A stretch of DNA of 64,000 nucleotides from Ardenticatenaceae bacterium (GTDB lineage Bacteria > Chloroflexota > Anaerolineae > Promineifilales > Promineifilaceae): the NCBI GenBank assembly GCA_020634235.1, contig JACKCB010000004.1:62001-126000 (forward strand), given 5' to 3'. Numbering within the stretch: the first letter of the stretch is position 1; each line of letters starts with the position of its first letter. The notes beneath the pieces were generated by a model, which was given only the letters and a program-made list of their open reading frames with translations, made no database searches and had not been told where the DNA came from. Below are positions 8,519 through 17,752 of this stretch, one piece after another. The position numbers and the translations under genes were made by a program.

Positions 8519-8860
8519 ATGCGCGTCTTTATCACGCAGCGTTTAACGGCCGTGGCCCTCGTCCTCTTTATGACTTTGCACATGATTGTGGTGCACTACC
8601 CGCCGGGGCATCTCGATTTTAACCGGGTGATTGAACGCCTGGCCAGCCCGGTGTGGAAGGGCATCGACATCCTCTTCCTTCTGGCCGTGCTCCTCCACGC
8701 CCTCACCGGCGCTTATGCGGTGCTGATGGATGTGGAGCGGGTGACGCCCTACAAGCGCGCCCTGGTTGGCGGCGCGGTTGTGCTGGGCCTCGTGGCCTTC
8801 GTCTACGGAACCATGACCATCATTGCCTTCGATCCGGCCAACGTCCTGGCGCTGAGGTAG
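8519..8860 (+). CDS. sdhD: Succinate dehydrogenase membrane anchor subunit 2
   Basis: A 113-residue hydrophobic subunit starting 2 bp after sdhC; the TCTGGAGG before the start serves as ribosome-binding site. Three transmembrane helices are apparent (about 9-27, 49-70 and 80-103). His21 or His26 (TLHMIVVHY) and His60 (LLHALTGAY) are candidate haem ligands facing those of SdhC. A longer open frame starts at 8399 inside sdhC, but the ATG at 8519 gives the typical short anchor. Last gene of the operon; it converges on a minus-strand methyltransferase 7 bp away. Confidence 0.85.
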   Translation: MRVFITQRLTAVALVLFMTLHMIVVHYPPGHLDFNRVIERLASPVWKGIDILFLLAVLLHALTGAYAVLMDVERVTPYKRALVGGAVVLGLVAFVYGTMTIIAFDPANVLALR

Positions 8861-8867
8861 CCGGGGC

Positions 8868-10052
8868 TTACGCCACCAGGATAGCCGCCGACAGACCCAG
8901 GGCGGCCAACTGCTGGCCGATTTCGTCGATGTAGTTGGCGTTCATGATGATGACGTTATCCGGCCGGTAGCCAGGCAAAAAGGTGGGGGGCACAATCTGC
9001 TGGCCGGAGCCGGCCACGTGCATGCCCTCTTTGCGCGGGTTGATGTCGACCGCATAGGCTACCACGTCCTGGGTGGGCAGGGTGTTCAGGAAAGAGACGC
9101 CTTTGGAGCCGGCCCCCCAAATAATCACGCGCCGGCCGGATTGGGCCATCTCGTCCAGGTGCTGCTGCCAGGTTTGCACTTTGTCGTGGTAGAGGCGACC
9201 GAATTGGGCCACGTCGGCGGCCAGGTCGCTGGTGTTGGGGGTGGGCAGGGGGTTCCCGGCCGGGGCCGGGCGCGCCTCAATCGTCAAAAACTGGCCGCCA
9301 AACGTCTCCGCCACGCGCAGTACTTCAAAGCCGGCCTGGGCAAAAGCGTAGGCCAGCGAGTGGGGGCTGAAGTAGGAGCAATGTTCGTAGATGATGTCCC
9401 AGATGCCCTGCTGGCGCAGGGTAAACAGCACGTTAGGCACCTCGAAGAAGACGATCGTTGCTTCACGCGGGCCGACCGCCCCCCGCACCAGGCGCAAGAA
9501 CCCGGCCGGGTCCTCAATATGCTCTAACACGTGGCGGCAAACGATGAAATCGGCCGGCTGCCCGGCGTATTTGGCGCCGTAAAAGTCGGGCACAAAACGC
9601 ACCCGGCCGGGGTCGGCCTGGCCGCCACTGGCCCGCACCGCGCCGGGGTCGTAGCTGGGATCAAAGCCCACCCCGCGGTTCTGCCCCAATTCGCACAACA
9701 GTTGCAAAAAATCTCCCTGGCCGGAGCCAATCTCCACAATATCCTTGCCTTGCAGCCCATAGCGGGCCACCAGGTCAGACGCCAGGGCCGTGGCATACTG
9801 CTGGAAGCGGTCGGAGAAGTGCAGCGAGTTTTCATACGCCTGGTCATAGGCCATCAGCGCCGGGTCGAAGTCGGCGTTGAAGACGTGGCCACAGGTGGGG
9901 CAAAAATGAAGCTGAATGTCGCCGCGGGGGGCTTGCCGCGCCCCGGCCGGGGTTGGCCACAGCACATTACAGTGGACCGGCATCTGCGGCATGGTCATAA
10001 AATGGACCGTCTCCGGACGGCCACAGACAGTACAGGGATAGGTGGGGGTCAT
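8868..10052 (-). CDS. SAM-dependent methyltransferase with zinc-binding N-terminus (paralogue 1)
   Basis: 394-residue class I methyltransferase with three parts. An N-terminal putative zinc-binding module has C7/C10 and C51/C54. The central SAM-binding domain carries motif I VEIGSGQGDF (about 106-115) and a post-motif CRHVLEHI. A C-terminal Rossmann-like domain carries VIIWGAGSKGVSFLNTL. This is the arrangement of the sugar C-methyltransferase family (TylCIII-like), whose members methylate a carbon of a nucleotide-linked keto-sugar, though many homologues are unassigned. It follows a co-linear paralogue by 70 bp on the same strand. No deoxysugar pathway genes are nearby, so the substrate is unknown. 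Confidence 0.82.
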   Translation of the reverse strand: MTPTYPCTVCGRPETVHFMTMPQMPVHCNVLWPTPAGARQAPRGDIQLHFCPTCGHVFNADFDPALMAYDQAYENSLHFSDRFQQYATALASDLVARYGLQGKDIVEIGSGQGDFLQLLCELGQNRGVGFDPSYDPGAVRASGGQADPGRVRFVPDFYGAKYAGQPADFIVCRHVLEHIEDPAGFLRLVRGAVGPREATIVFFEVPNVLFTLRQQGIWDIIYEHCSYFSPHSLAYAFAQAGFEVLRVAETFGGQFLTIEARPAPAGNPLPTPNTSDLAADVAQFGRLYHDKVQTWQQHLDEMAQSGRRVIIWGAGSKGVSFLNTLPTQDVVAYAVDINPRKEGMHVAGSGQQIVPPTFLPGYRPDNVIIMNANYIDEIGQQLAALGLSAAILVA

Positions 10053-10122
10053 GGGTTACTCCGTGATGCGCGATTCGTGGCCGGCTAAGGCAATGGCCGT
10101 TAAACTTAATTGCGAGCGGACC

Positions 10123-11319
10123 CTAAACAGTGCGCAGGTCGGGCGAGAGGCCCAGCGCCTGCAAGCTGCGCTGGATTTCGTCGCGGTAGATAGGGTTCAT
10201 CACAATCACCACGTCCGGCCGGTAGCCGGTAAGGAAGGTAGGCAAGACGATCTCTTGCCCGGTGCCGGCCATGAAGGTGCCCGCCTTGTGCGGGTTGATG
10301 TCTACCACGTATTCAATCTGCTCTGTTAGCCCCAACGTGGTAAGAAAAGAGACGCCTTTGGAGCCGCCGCCCCACAGCACAATCCGCTGCCCCTGGCTGT
10401 GCAGCCGCTCAATCTCCGCCCGCCATTGGGCGCGCAGCGGCGGGCAGTGGGTGGTGAAGTGGGTCACGGCCTGGGCGATGGCCGCCAGGTCGTCTTCCTG
10501 CGGCAGTGGCGGCGTTGGCCCGGCCGCGGATTCCCCCGGCCGGGCGGCAATCATCAAATACTGGTCTTCATAAGCCGACCACAAATCCAGCACCTCAAAC
10601 CCCTCCTGGCGGAACAGGCGGGCCAGCGCCCCCAGGCTGAAGTAGCTGCAATGCTCGTAATAAACGTCCCAAAAGGCCAGATCGCCAAAGACGTAGGCCG
10701 CGTTGGGCACCTGGAAAAAGACGATGGGCGGCGCCCCGGCCGGGCCCGGCCGGTCACCGATCACCCGGCGCACCAGCCCCACAAAATCGGCCGTGTCCGG
10801 GATATGTTCCAGCGTCATCTTGCAGCAGATAAAATCCGCCCGGTACGCCGCATACTGCTCCGAATAGAAGTCGGCAATAAAGGTCAGGTCGGCGCTGCTG
10901 GTGTGCCGGCCGGGTACATAAGCCGGGTCAAAGCCTACGCCGCGATTGTCCCCCAGCTCGCACAGCATCGTCAGGAAATCACCCTTGTCACAACCAATCT
11001 CAATAATCGCCTTGCCGTGCAAGTCGTACTGCGCAATCAGGTCCTCGGCCAGCCGCCGATGAAACGCGCTGAAGGTTGGCGAATAGCCCTGCGTCGCCTC
11101 ATAACGGGCCGAATACTGGGTGAGCGCCGGGTCAAAAGCGGTGTTGCCAATAAAGCCACAGTGCGCACAGTGCCCCAGCGCAATCTCACCGCGCGGGAAA
11201 GCCAGCGCCTCCTGGCGCGTGCCCAGCAGCAAAACGCTGTTGGTAGGCGCTTGCGCCACTTCGTAAAAAACGTCCATTGGCCCCCGCCGGCAGTTGGGGC
11301 AAGATGATTGTTCAGCCAT
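10123..11319 (-). CDS. SAM-dependent methyltransferase with zinc-binding N-terminus (paralogue 2)
   Basis: 398 residues, same three-part architecture as its downstream neighbour and colinear with it: C7/C10 and C51/C54 for zinc, SAM motif IEIGCDKGDF at the same residue numbers, CKMTLEHI, and the C-terminal VLWGGGSKGVSFLTTL. A clear AGGAG lies before the ATG. The two proteins are similar along their whole length but clearly diverged, so they represent an old tandem duplication rather than a recent copy. Probably first gene of a two-gene operon. A C- or O-methyltransferase acting on an activated sugar is the best guess. Confidence 0.82.
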   Translation of the reverse strand: MAEQSSCPNCRRGPMDVFYEVAQAPTNSVLLLGTRQEALAFPRGEIALGHCAHCGFIGNTAFDPALTQYSARYEATQGYSPTFSAFHRRLAEDLIAQYDLHGKAIIEIGCDKGDFLTMLCELGDNRGVGFDPAYVPGRHTSSADLTFIADFYSEQYAAYRADFICCKMTLEHIPDTADFVGLVRRVIGDRPGPAGAPPIVFFQVPNAAYVFGDLAFWDVYYEHCSYFSLGALARLFRQEGFEVLDLWSAYEDQYLMIAARPGESAAGPTPPLPQEDDLAAIAQAVTHFTTHCPPLRAQWRAEIERLHSQGQRIVLWGGGSKGVSFLTTLGLTEQIEYVVDINPHKAGTFMAGTGQEIVLPTFLTGYRPDVVIVMNPIYRDEIQRSLQALGLSPDLRTV

Positions 11320-11625
11320 TCATTTCTCCTACTTCCAGTTCCCACGGCCACCCCGGCCATGCTGCTGGCAGGGCAGTGGGGGCAGCCAGGACTCTATTCA
11401 TAGCACACCAAGCTAACAATCCTCCTGACAAAACATCGCGCCGGCGCAGGCCGTTTTGCCCCCGGCCGGGCACGGCCCCAGCCCGCCAAAATCACCCCAA
11501 TTCACAAAAATCGCCCCTGGGCAGTCCATTCTAAAGAGTTTCTAAAGAGTAGCTTGTTATATTAACCAGGTCTCAGCCCCCGGCCGGGACACAACACAAC
11601 CGGCCCGGCACAACAAGGGAATCGT
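11320..11625. other. Divergent intergenic region with tandem 10-mer
   Basis: 306 bp between the minus-strand methyltransferase and the plus-strand small-ORF/RHS operon. It holds a perfect 10-bp direct repeat, TCTAAAGAGT, at 11530-11539 and 11541-11550 (11-bp spacing, about one helical turn), followed by AT-rich TATATT at 11558-11563. This looks like a tandem activator site next to a -10-like element for the operon starting at 11626, but no -35 consensus is visible. Two CCCGGCCGGG-type sites also lie here. No gene is seen. Confidence 0.4.
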
Positions 11626-11862
11626 ATGACCGCACAAAGAAGCTACATCGCCTACCTGGTACGCCTCTGGCGCGAGAGCGACACCGGCGGCTGGCGCGCC
11701 ACCCTGGCCAACCCACACAACAGCGAGCAGCACAACTTCGCCAACCTGGCCAGCCTCATGACCTTTCTGGAGCAGCAAACCGGCGAAACGATTGTACCCG
11801 CCCCGGCAGAGACACCCCGGCCGGGAGCCCCAAAGCGCGCAAACGGAGGCCGCGAATGCTAA
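11626..11862 (+). CDS. Small conserved-looking protein, function unknown
   Basis: A 78-residue soluble protein with AAGG before its ATG. I do not recognise a family. The N-terminal 55 residues (aromatic- and Arg-rich, with YLVRLWRESDTGGWRATL) look like a small alpha/beta fold. The C-terminal 20 residues are Pro/Ala-rich and probably disordered. Its stop overlaps the start of the RHS gene (ATGCTAA), so the two are likely translationally coupled. The position suggests a cytoplasmic accessory to the large secreted RHS protein, but that is inference only. Confidence 0.55.
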   Translation: MTAQRSYIAYLVRLWRESDTGGWRATLANPHNSEQHNFANLASLMTFLEQQTGETIVPAPAETPRPGAPKRANGGREC

Positions 11863-14800
11863 ACTGGCGCACAACACAGCAACTACGCACCCTTCTGGGC
11901 CTCATTCTCTGCCTGGCCCTGCTAACCCAATCCACCTACTTCGCCCTGCGGCCCGCCCCGCCCGCCCCCGGCCGGGACACCACCCCACCCCCCGCCGCCA
12001 GCCTCACCCCACCCGCGCCGCCACAATCCCGGCCGGGCAGCGCCAGCTTCCCCCAACCACCCAGCCCCCCTGGCGCCCAACTCAGCCGCCTCAGCAACAA
12101 GGCCGGCTTCCCCACCGCCAACAAACAGCACCCCACCCTTAACGGCAGCCTGCCCCTGGCCGCCGGCTGGAACCTCCTCTCCCTGCCCCAAGAGCCGGCC
12201 AACAGCGATCCGGCCGCCGTCCTCGCCGCCCTGGCCGGCAGCCTCAGCCGCGTCTACGCCTACGACGGCTGCGACAGCGCCGACCCCTGGAAACTGTACG
12301 ACCCGGCCGACCTGCCCGCCAGCGACCTGACCAACCTCGACCACACCCTCGGCTTCTGGCTGGAGAGCAGCGCGCCGGTCACCCTGGCCATCAGCGGCAC
12401 CGCCCACCTCAGCACCACCATCCCCCTCTGCACCGGCTGGAACCTGGTTGGCTACCCCCTCGCCCGGCCACAAACCGTAGCCACGGCCCTGGCCAGCATC
12501 CAGGGCCAGTACAGCCGCGTCTTTGCCTACGACGCCCCCCAGCTCACCGACCCCTGGGCCGTATTTAGCCCGGCGGCCGAAACATGGGGCAACGATCTGG
12601 AGGTGATGCTCCCCGGCCGGGGCTACTGGATCTACGCCACCACCAACACCAACCTCACCTTCAGCGAACCCCCCGGACCCGACATCAGCCTGCCCCGCGT
12701 CACCGTCATCGCCCAGCCGGAGATTGTCGACCCCGGCCAAACGGTGTACCTGGCCGTGGCCGCCCTCGACGACACCACCATCCTCTCCCGCACCCTCACC
12801 GTGAACGGCGTGCCCCAGCCCCTAGACCCATATGGCCAGGCCAGCTACGTGCCGGTCGTGGCCGGCATCTACACCGCCACTGGCACGGCCACCGACCTGG
12901 ACGGCAACACCGGCCACGACACGGCCTACTTCCGCGCCCGCGCCGCCGTGGACAATGGGCCACCCCAAGTAGCCCTCCTCGCCCCGGCCGGGGACAGCAT
13001 CATCAGCGCCACCACCAACCTCACCGGCACCGCCACCGACAGCGACCTGGCCTACTACGAACTGCAAGCCCGGCCGGGAGACACCGGCGACTACAGCACC
13101 TTCCTGCGCCGCTTCAGCCCCGTTCTAACCGGCACCCTCGGTGCCCTCAACCCCCAGGCCTTCCCGCCCGGCCTCTACGACGTGCGCGTCTGCGCCGAAG
13201 ACACCTGGGGCAACCAGAGCTGCAGCGCCCCCCTGCGCTATGAACTAAACAGCCGCAACGTATTGCCCGGCATCATGCACTTCGCCTTTCAGGACGGGCT
13301 GGTCAACGCCGCCGGCTTCCCCATCGCCGTCCAACGCATCTACGACTCCCGCGATAAAACAACCGGCGATTTTGGCGTAGGCTGGCACCTCAGCCTGGGC
13401 GAAACCAGGCTAAACGCCAACCGCGTGCTGGGCAACGACTGGCAGCAAGTGCAGCAGGGCAGCGTCTACGCCATCGCCGCCACCGCCGACCACCGCCTCA
13501 CCGTGCGCCTGCCCGATGGCACCTTCCACCGCTTTCGTATGCGCCCCAACCCGGAAAGCCAGCCCTTCGTGCCCATCACCAACCTCAACGGTGCCGTCTT
13601 CCAACCTCTGGGCAGCACCAATTCCCAACTCACCGCCAGCCCGCCGCCCGCCTTCTTCGACAGCCTGACCGGCACCATCCTCGACAGCGGCGGCGGCATC
13701 TACAGCCCCAACAGCTACACCCTGGCCCTGATCGACGGCACCAAACTCACCTTCACCCGCAACGGCTCGGTGGCCGCCCTCACTTACCGCCTGACCCAGA
13801 TTGAAGACCCGAACGGCAACACGCTGGCCATCACCCCGGCCGGGTTCACCCATTCCAGCGGCGTCAGCATCAGCCTCACCCGCGACCCCCAGGGGCGCAT
13901 CACCAGCCTCACCGACGCCAACGGCAGCAGCCGCACCTACACCTACGACGCCAACGGCGACCTGGTCGCCACCACCGATTTCGACGGCTACCTCACCCAA
14001 TACATCTACGACACCCACCACAACCTGGTGCAGTTCATCGATCCCCGCGGCCAGATTCCCGGCACCATCATCTACGACGACAGCGGGCGCATGGTGGCCA
14101 CTATCGACGCCAACGGCCACCGCATCAACATCCAGCACGACGACGACGCCGGCCAGGAAATCATCACCGACCCCCTGGGCAACCCCACCATCATCAGCTA
14201 CGACCGCCGTGGCAACGTCATCTCCGTTGTCGACGCCGCCGGCGGCCAGACCAGCTACCACCACGACAACCGCGACAATCTGCTGGCGCGCACCGACGCC
14301 CGCGGCAACACAGAAAGGTGGCGCTATGACAATGACAACCGGGTGATCTCCTACACCAACGCCCTCACCCAAACCACCCTCATGACCTACAACGCCCTGG
14401 GCAAAATCGCCACCGAAACGGACGCTCTGGGTCACACCATCACTTACAACTACGACCTGAGCGGCAACCTGACCGCCGTCACTAACCCGCTGGGCGAGAC
14501 GACGACCTTCGAGTACGACGCGCAGGGCAATCAGACGGCCATCGTCGATCCGCTGGGCAATCGCACGGAACTGGCCTACGACAGCCAGGGCAACGTCTTG
14601 CAAGTTACCGACCCGGCCGGGCGCATCACCCGCGCCACCTACAACAACAACGGCCTGCTGCTCACCCAGCAAATCACCGTCACCACCCCGGCCGGGCCAC
14701 AATCCGTCACCATCGCCCAAAGCTACGACAACAGCGGCCGCCTGCGGCAGCGCACCGACCCGGCCGGGAACAGCCTGGACATCACCTACAACCCCATTGG

Positions 14801-17726
14801 CCGCCCGGCCAGCGTCACCGACCGCGGCGGCAGCACCCTGACCACCAGCTACAACAGCGCCGGCCAGGTCAGCCAGACCACCCTACCCAACGGGGCCACC
14901 CACCAGCAGCAGTACGACAGCCGCGGCTTGCTCACTCGCCAGGTCGACGACAGCGGCCAGCTAACCACCATCGCCTACGACCCCCTGGGCCGGCAAACAA
15001 CCGCCACCGCCCCCGATGGCCACAGCACCGGCCGGGGCTACGACCCCACCGGCAACCTGACCAGCTACACCGACGAACGGGGCCACATAATAACCCTCAG
15101 CTACGACCCCCTCGGCCGCCCCACCACAATCCTCAACAACGGCCAGGTCACCCAATACGCCTACGACGCCGCCGGCAACCTGGTGGCCGAGACAAACGCC
15201 AACGGCCAGACCACCCAATACGAGTACGATGCCGCCAACCGGCCAACGCGCGTCATCCTGCCCAACGGTGCCAGCCACCAAATCCGGTACGACAGCGCCG
15301 GCCGCAAAACGGCCGAAATTGACCCGCTGGGCCACATCACCCGCTTTGGCTACGACCCGGCCGGGCAGCTCATCAGCGTCACCAACCCCCTTAGCCAGAC
15401 CACCCGCTACACCTACAACGAAATGGGCCAGCTCATCACCATCACCGATCCCCTCAGCCGGACCACCAGTTTCCAATACGACCTGCTGGGCCAGATGACC
15501 CGCCGCACCCTACCCTCCGGCAGCTTCGAGCGCTTCACCTACGACAGCCGCGGCAACCTGGCCAGCCACACCGACTTCAACGGCCAGACAACCACCTACA
15601 CCTACGACGAAATGAACAACCTGGCCAGCCGCACCCGGCCGGGTGGCATCCTGGAAACCTACACCTACACCCCGGCCGGGCAGCTCGCCACCATCACCGG
15701 CCCCGACGGCACCACCAGCTTCACCTACGACAACCGCCACCGCCTCACCAGCGTCAGCTACCCCAGCGGCCACAGCCTCAGCTACACCTACGACGCCGCC
15801 GGCAACCTCGCCGGCCGCATCGCCCCATCGGGCAGCATCAGCTACACCTACGACGCCCAAGATCGCCTGGCCACCGTCCTCGACCCCGATGGCGGCCTGG
15901 CCACCTACACCTACGACAACGAAGGCAACCTGACCGGCATCCGCTACCCCAACGGCATCACCACCACCATCAGCTACAACAGCCTCAACCAGCCGCTCCG
16001 GCTACGCACCGCCCAATCCAGCGGCACCCTCATCGCCGCCTACGACTACGTCTACAACCCGGCCGGGCTGCGCACCCAGGTCACCGAACTCGACGGCAGC
16101 ACCACCACCTACACCTACGACCCCCTCAACCGCCTGACCCGCGAACACAAAACCAGCCCCACCAACACCACCCTCCACGACCAACGCTACACCTACGACC
16201 CGGCCGGCAACCGCCACACCCAAACCACCTTCACCGGCACCCTCACCAACACCATCACCTACACCTACGGCCTAAACGACCAACTGCTCGCCGCCGGCAC
16301 CACCACCTACACCTACGACGCCAACGGCAACCAACTCACCCGCACCACCCCCGGCGGCACCACCACCTACACCTACGACAGCCGCAACCTCCTCCTCAGC
16401 GCCGCCACCCCCACCGCGCTCATCGAATACGGCTACGATCCCCTTGGTCTGCGCACCTTCCAGCGCAGCGCCGGCACAGAAACGCGCTATCTCTACGACA
16501 TCAACGCCCCCGTGCCCCAACTGCTAGAAGAGCGCAACAGCAGCGACGCCCTGCTCAACAGCTACGTCCTGGGCCACGGCCATCTCTCCACCAGCCAGGC
16601 CGGCAGCCGCGCCTACTACCACTTCGACGCCCACCGCAGCACCCGCCAGCTCAGCAACAACAGCCAAACCATCACCGACAGCTACACCTACGACGCCTTT
16701 GGCCGCCTGCTCAGCCACAGCGGCAGCAGCAGCAACCCCCTCCTCTACGCCGGCGAACAATACGACAGCGCCGCCGGCCTCTACTTCCTGCGCGCCCGCT
16801 ACTACAACCCCAACCAGGGCCGCTTCACCGGCCGGGACCCCTTCTTCGGCCTCCCCACCAACAGCCAGACCCTCAACCCCTACCTCTACGCCCTCAACAA
16901 CCCCGTCCAACTCACCGATCCCACCGGCCACTTCTCCGCCGCCGAAGCCATCGTCGCCGCCTCCATTGCCAACACCCTCAACGCCATGCAGACCATCGTC
17001 GGTGCCACCTACATCATCGGCGCCACCGTCTTCTCCAACCCCACCCTACTCAAACCGCCCGCCCACGCCGGCCGGGTCGCCCTATCCTTTGCCGGCGGCG
17101 CCAGCTTCTTTGGCCTCGGCTCCCTCGGCGCCAACGCCGGCGTCGAAATGCTCTACTTCACCGGCGAAGCCGACCAACCCAACCCCGGCCCCCACTTCTA
17201 CTACTACCTCGGCGGCTCCGTGGGCGCCACCATCGGCGCGCCCAGCCCCGAACCCATCGCCTTCGACGCCAGCGTCACCCTGGAACTGGGCCACGTCTTC
17301 AACTGCAGCGGCTCGCCCGGCTGCTACACCGGCTCCTCCTTCCCCATCTCCGGCAGCATGGGGGCAGGTGGCTTCGCCGCCGGCCTGTCCGTCTTCAGCG
17401 GCTCACCCGCCTTCGACCGCGCCACCCTGGATAAATCCTGGGGAGCCAATGGCTACGGCTGGGCCTTCACCCTGGCCAGCTCAGCCGACCCCAAAGGGGA
17501 GATCACCCTCAGGGACCTCTCCCTGTCCGTTGGCTTCGGCATCACCTACTACTACTCCTGGCCCGATGTCCCCTCCGCCATCGTCGAACGCAGCCTGGAC
17601 AGCATGGTACCCTCCCTCGCCCGCCTGGCCGGCGGGTACCAAGCCGAACTACTGGCCGCGCGCGGCCCCCTGCGCGACCACGCCCAACAAATGGCCCGTG
17701 GGCTGTTCTCTCTGGTATCTGACTAA
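11856..17726 (+). CDS. Large secreted RHS/YD-repeat protein
   Basis: 1956 residues. An N-terminal membrane-spanning signal (about 12-30) and a Pro-rich stretch precede two GWNL(L/V)-type repeats (about 100-265), Ig-like segments (about 280-460), the RHS entry region (about 470-690), then some 40 YD repeats of the GYDPxGNLxxxT kind to about residue 1620. The RHS shell ends with the canonical LYFLRARYYNPNQGRF and a DPTGH motif near 1688. About 267 variable residues follow, Gly/Ser/aromatic-rich with alternating beta-strand character and no recognisable toxin motif. RHS proteins form closed beta cocoons that encapsulate such C-terminal domains. GGAGG precedes the ATG. The gene overlaps the small ORF upstream and is 26 bp from the PKD giant downstream; no immunity-like gene follows. 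Confidence 0.88.
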   Translation: MLNWRTTQQLRTLLGLILCLALLTQSTYFALRPAPPAPGRDTTPPPAASLTPPAPPQSRPGSASFPQPPSPPGAQLSRLSNKAGFPTANKQHPTLNGSLPLAAGWNLLSLPQEPANSDPAAVLAALAGSLSRVYAYDGCDSADPWKLYDPADLPASDLTNLDHTLGFWLESSAPVTLAISGTAHLSTTIPLCTGWNLVGYPLARPQTVATALASIQGQYSRVFAYDAPQLTDPWAVFSPAAETWGNDLEVMLPGRGYWIYATTNTNLTFSEPPGPDISLPRVTVIAQPEIVDPGQTVYLAVAALDDTTILSRTLTVNGVPQPLDPYGQASYVPVVAGIYTATGTATDLDGNTGHDTAYFRARAAVDNGPPQVALLAPAGDSIISATTNLTGTATDSDLAYYELQARPGDTGDYSTFLRRFSPVLTGTLGALNPQAFPPGLYDVRVCAEDTWGNQSCSAPLRYELNSRNVLPGIMHFAFQDGLVNAAGFPIAVQRIYDSRDKTTGDFGVGWHLSLGETRLNANRVLGNDWQQVQQGSVYAIAATADHRLTVRLPDGTFHRFRMRPNPESQPFVPITNLNGAVFQPLGSTNSQLTASPPPAFFDSLTGTILDSGGGIYSPNSYTLALIDGTKLTFTRNGSVAALTYRLTQIEDPNGNTLAITPAGFTHSSGVSISLTRDPQGRITSLTDANGSSRTYTYDANGDLVATTDFDGYLTQYIYDTHHNLVQFIDPRGQIPGTIIYDDSGRMVATIDANGHRINIQHDDDAGQEIITDPLGNPTIISYDRRGNVISVVDAAGGQTSYHHDNRDNLLARTDARGNTERWRYDNDNRVISYTNALTQTTLMTYNALGKIATETDALGHTITYNYDLSGNLTAVTNPLGETTTFEYDAQGNQTAIVDPLGNRTELAYDSQGNVLQVTDPAGRITRATYNNNGLLLTQQITVTTPAGPQSVTIAQSYDNSGRLRQRTDPAGNSLDITYNPIGRPASVTDRGGSTLTTSYNSAGQVSQTTLPNGATHQQQYDSRGLLTRQVDDSGQLTTIAYDPLGRQTTATAPDGHSTGRGYDPTGNLTSYTDERGHIITLSYDPLGRPTTILNNGQVTQYAYDAAGNLVAETNANGQTTQYEYDAANRPTRVILPNGASHQIRYDSAGRKTAEIDPLGHITRFGYDPAGQLISVTNPLSQTTRYTYNEMGQLITITDPLSRTTSFQYDLLGQMTRRTLPSGSFERFTYDSRGNLASHTDFNGQTTTYTYDEMNNLASRTRPGGILETYTYTPAGQLATITGPDGTTSFTYDNRHRLTSVSYPSGHSLSYTYDAAGNLAGRIAPSGSISYTYDAQDRLATVLDPDGGLATYTYDNEGNLTGIRYPNGITTTISYNSLNQPLRLRTAQSSGTLIAAYDYVYNPAGLRTQVTELDGSTTTYTYDPLNRLTREHKTSPTNTTLHDQRYTYDPAGNRHTQTTFTGTLTNTITYTYGLNDQLLAAGTTTYTYDANGNQLTRTTPGGTTTYTYDSRNLLLSAATPTALIEYGYDPLGLRTFQRSAGTETRYLYDINAPVPQLLEERNSSDALLNSYVLGHGHLSTSQAGSRAYYHFDAHRSTRQLSNNSQTITDSYTYDAFGRLLSHSGSSSNPLLYAGEQYDSAAGLYFLRARYYNPNQGRFTGRDPFFGLPTNSQTLNPYLYALNNPVQLTDPTGHFSAAEAIVAASIANTLNAMQTIVGATYIIGATVFSNPTLLKPPAHAGRVALSFAGGASFFGLGSLGANAGVEMLYFTGEADQPNPGPHFYYYLGGSVGATIGAPSPEPIAFDASVTLELGHVFNCSGSPGCYTGSSFPISGSMGAGGFAAGLSVFSGSPAFDRATLDKSWGANGYGWAFTLASSADPKGEITLRDLSLSVGFGITYYYSWPDVPSAIVERSLDSMVPSLARLAGGYQAELLAARGPLRDHAQQMARGLFSLVSD

Positions 17727-17752
17727 GGTCAAGGACGCGGATCACCTCTATC

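Noticed and set aside
13410..14720. Long minus-strand frames opposite the RHS and PKD genes, Val/Gly-rich
   Set aside because: They are antisense shadows of YD and PKD repeats with no start context or recognisable domain.
13920..16720. Regularly spaced DNA repeats in the RHS gene resembling a repeat array
   Set aside because: They encode YD repeats in one continuous frame with variable spacing and no uniform spacers, so this is not CRISPR.
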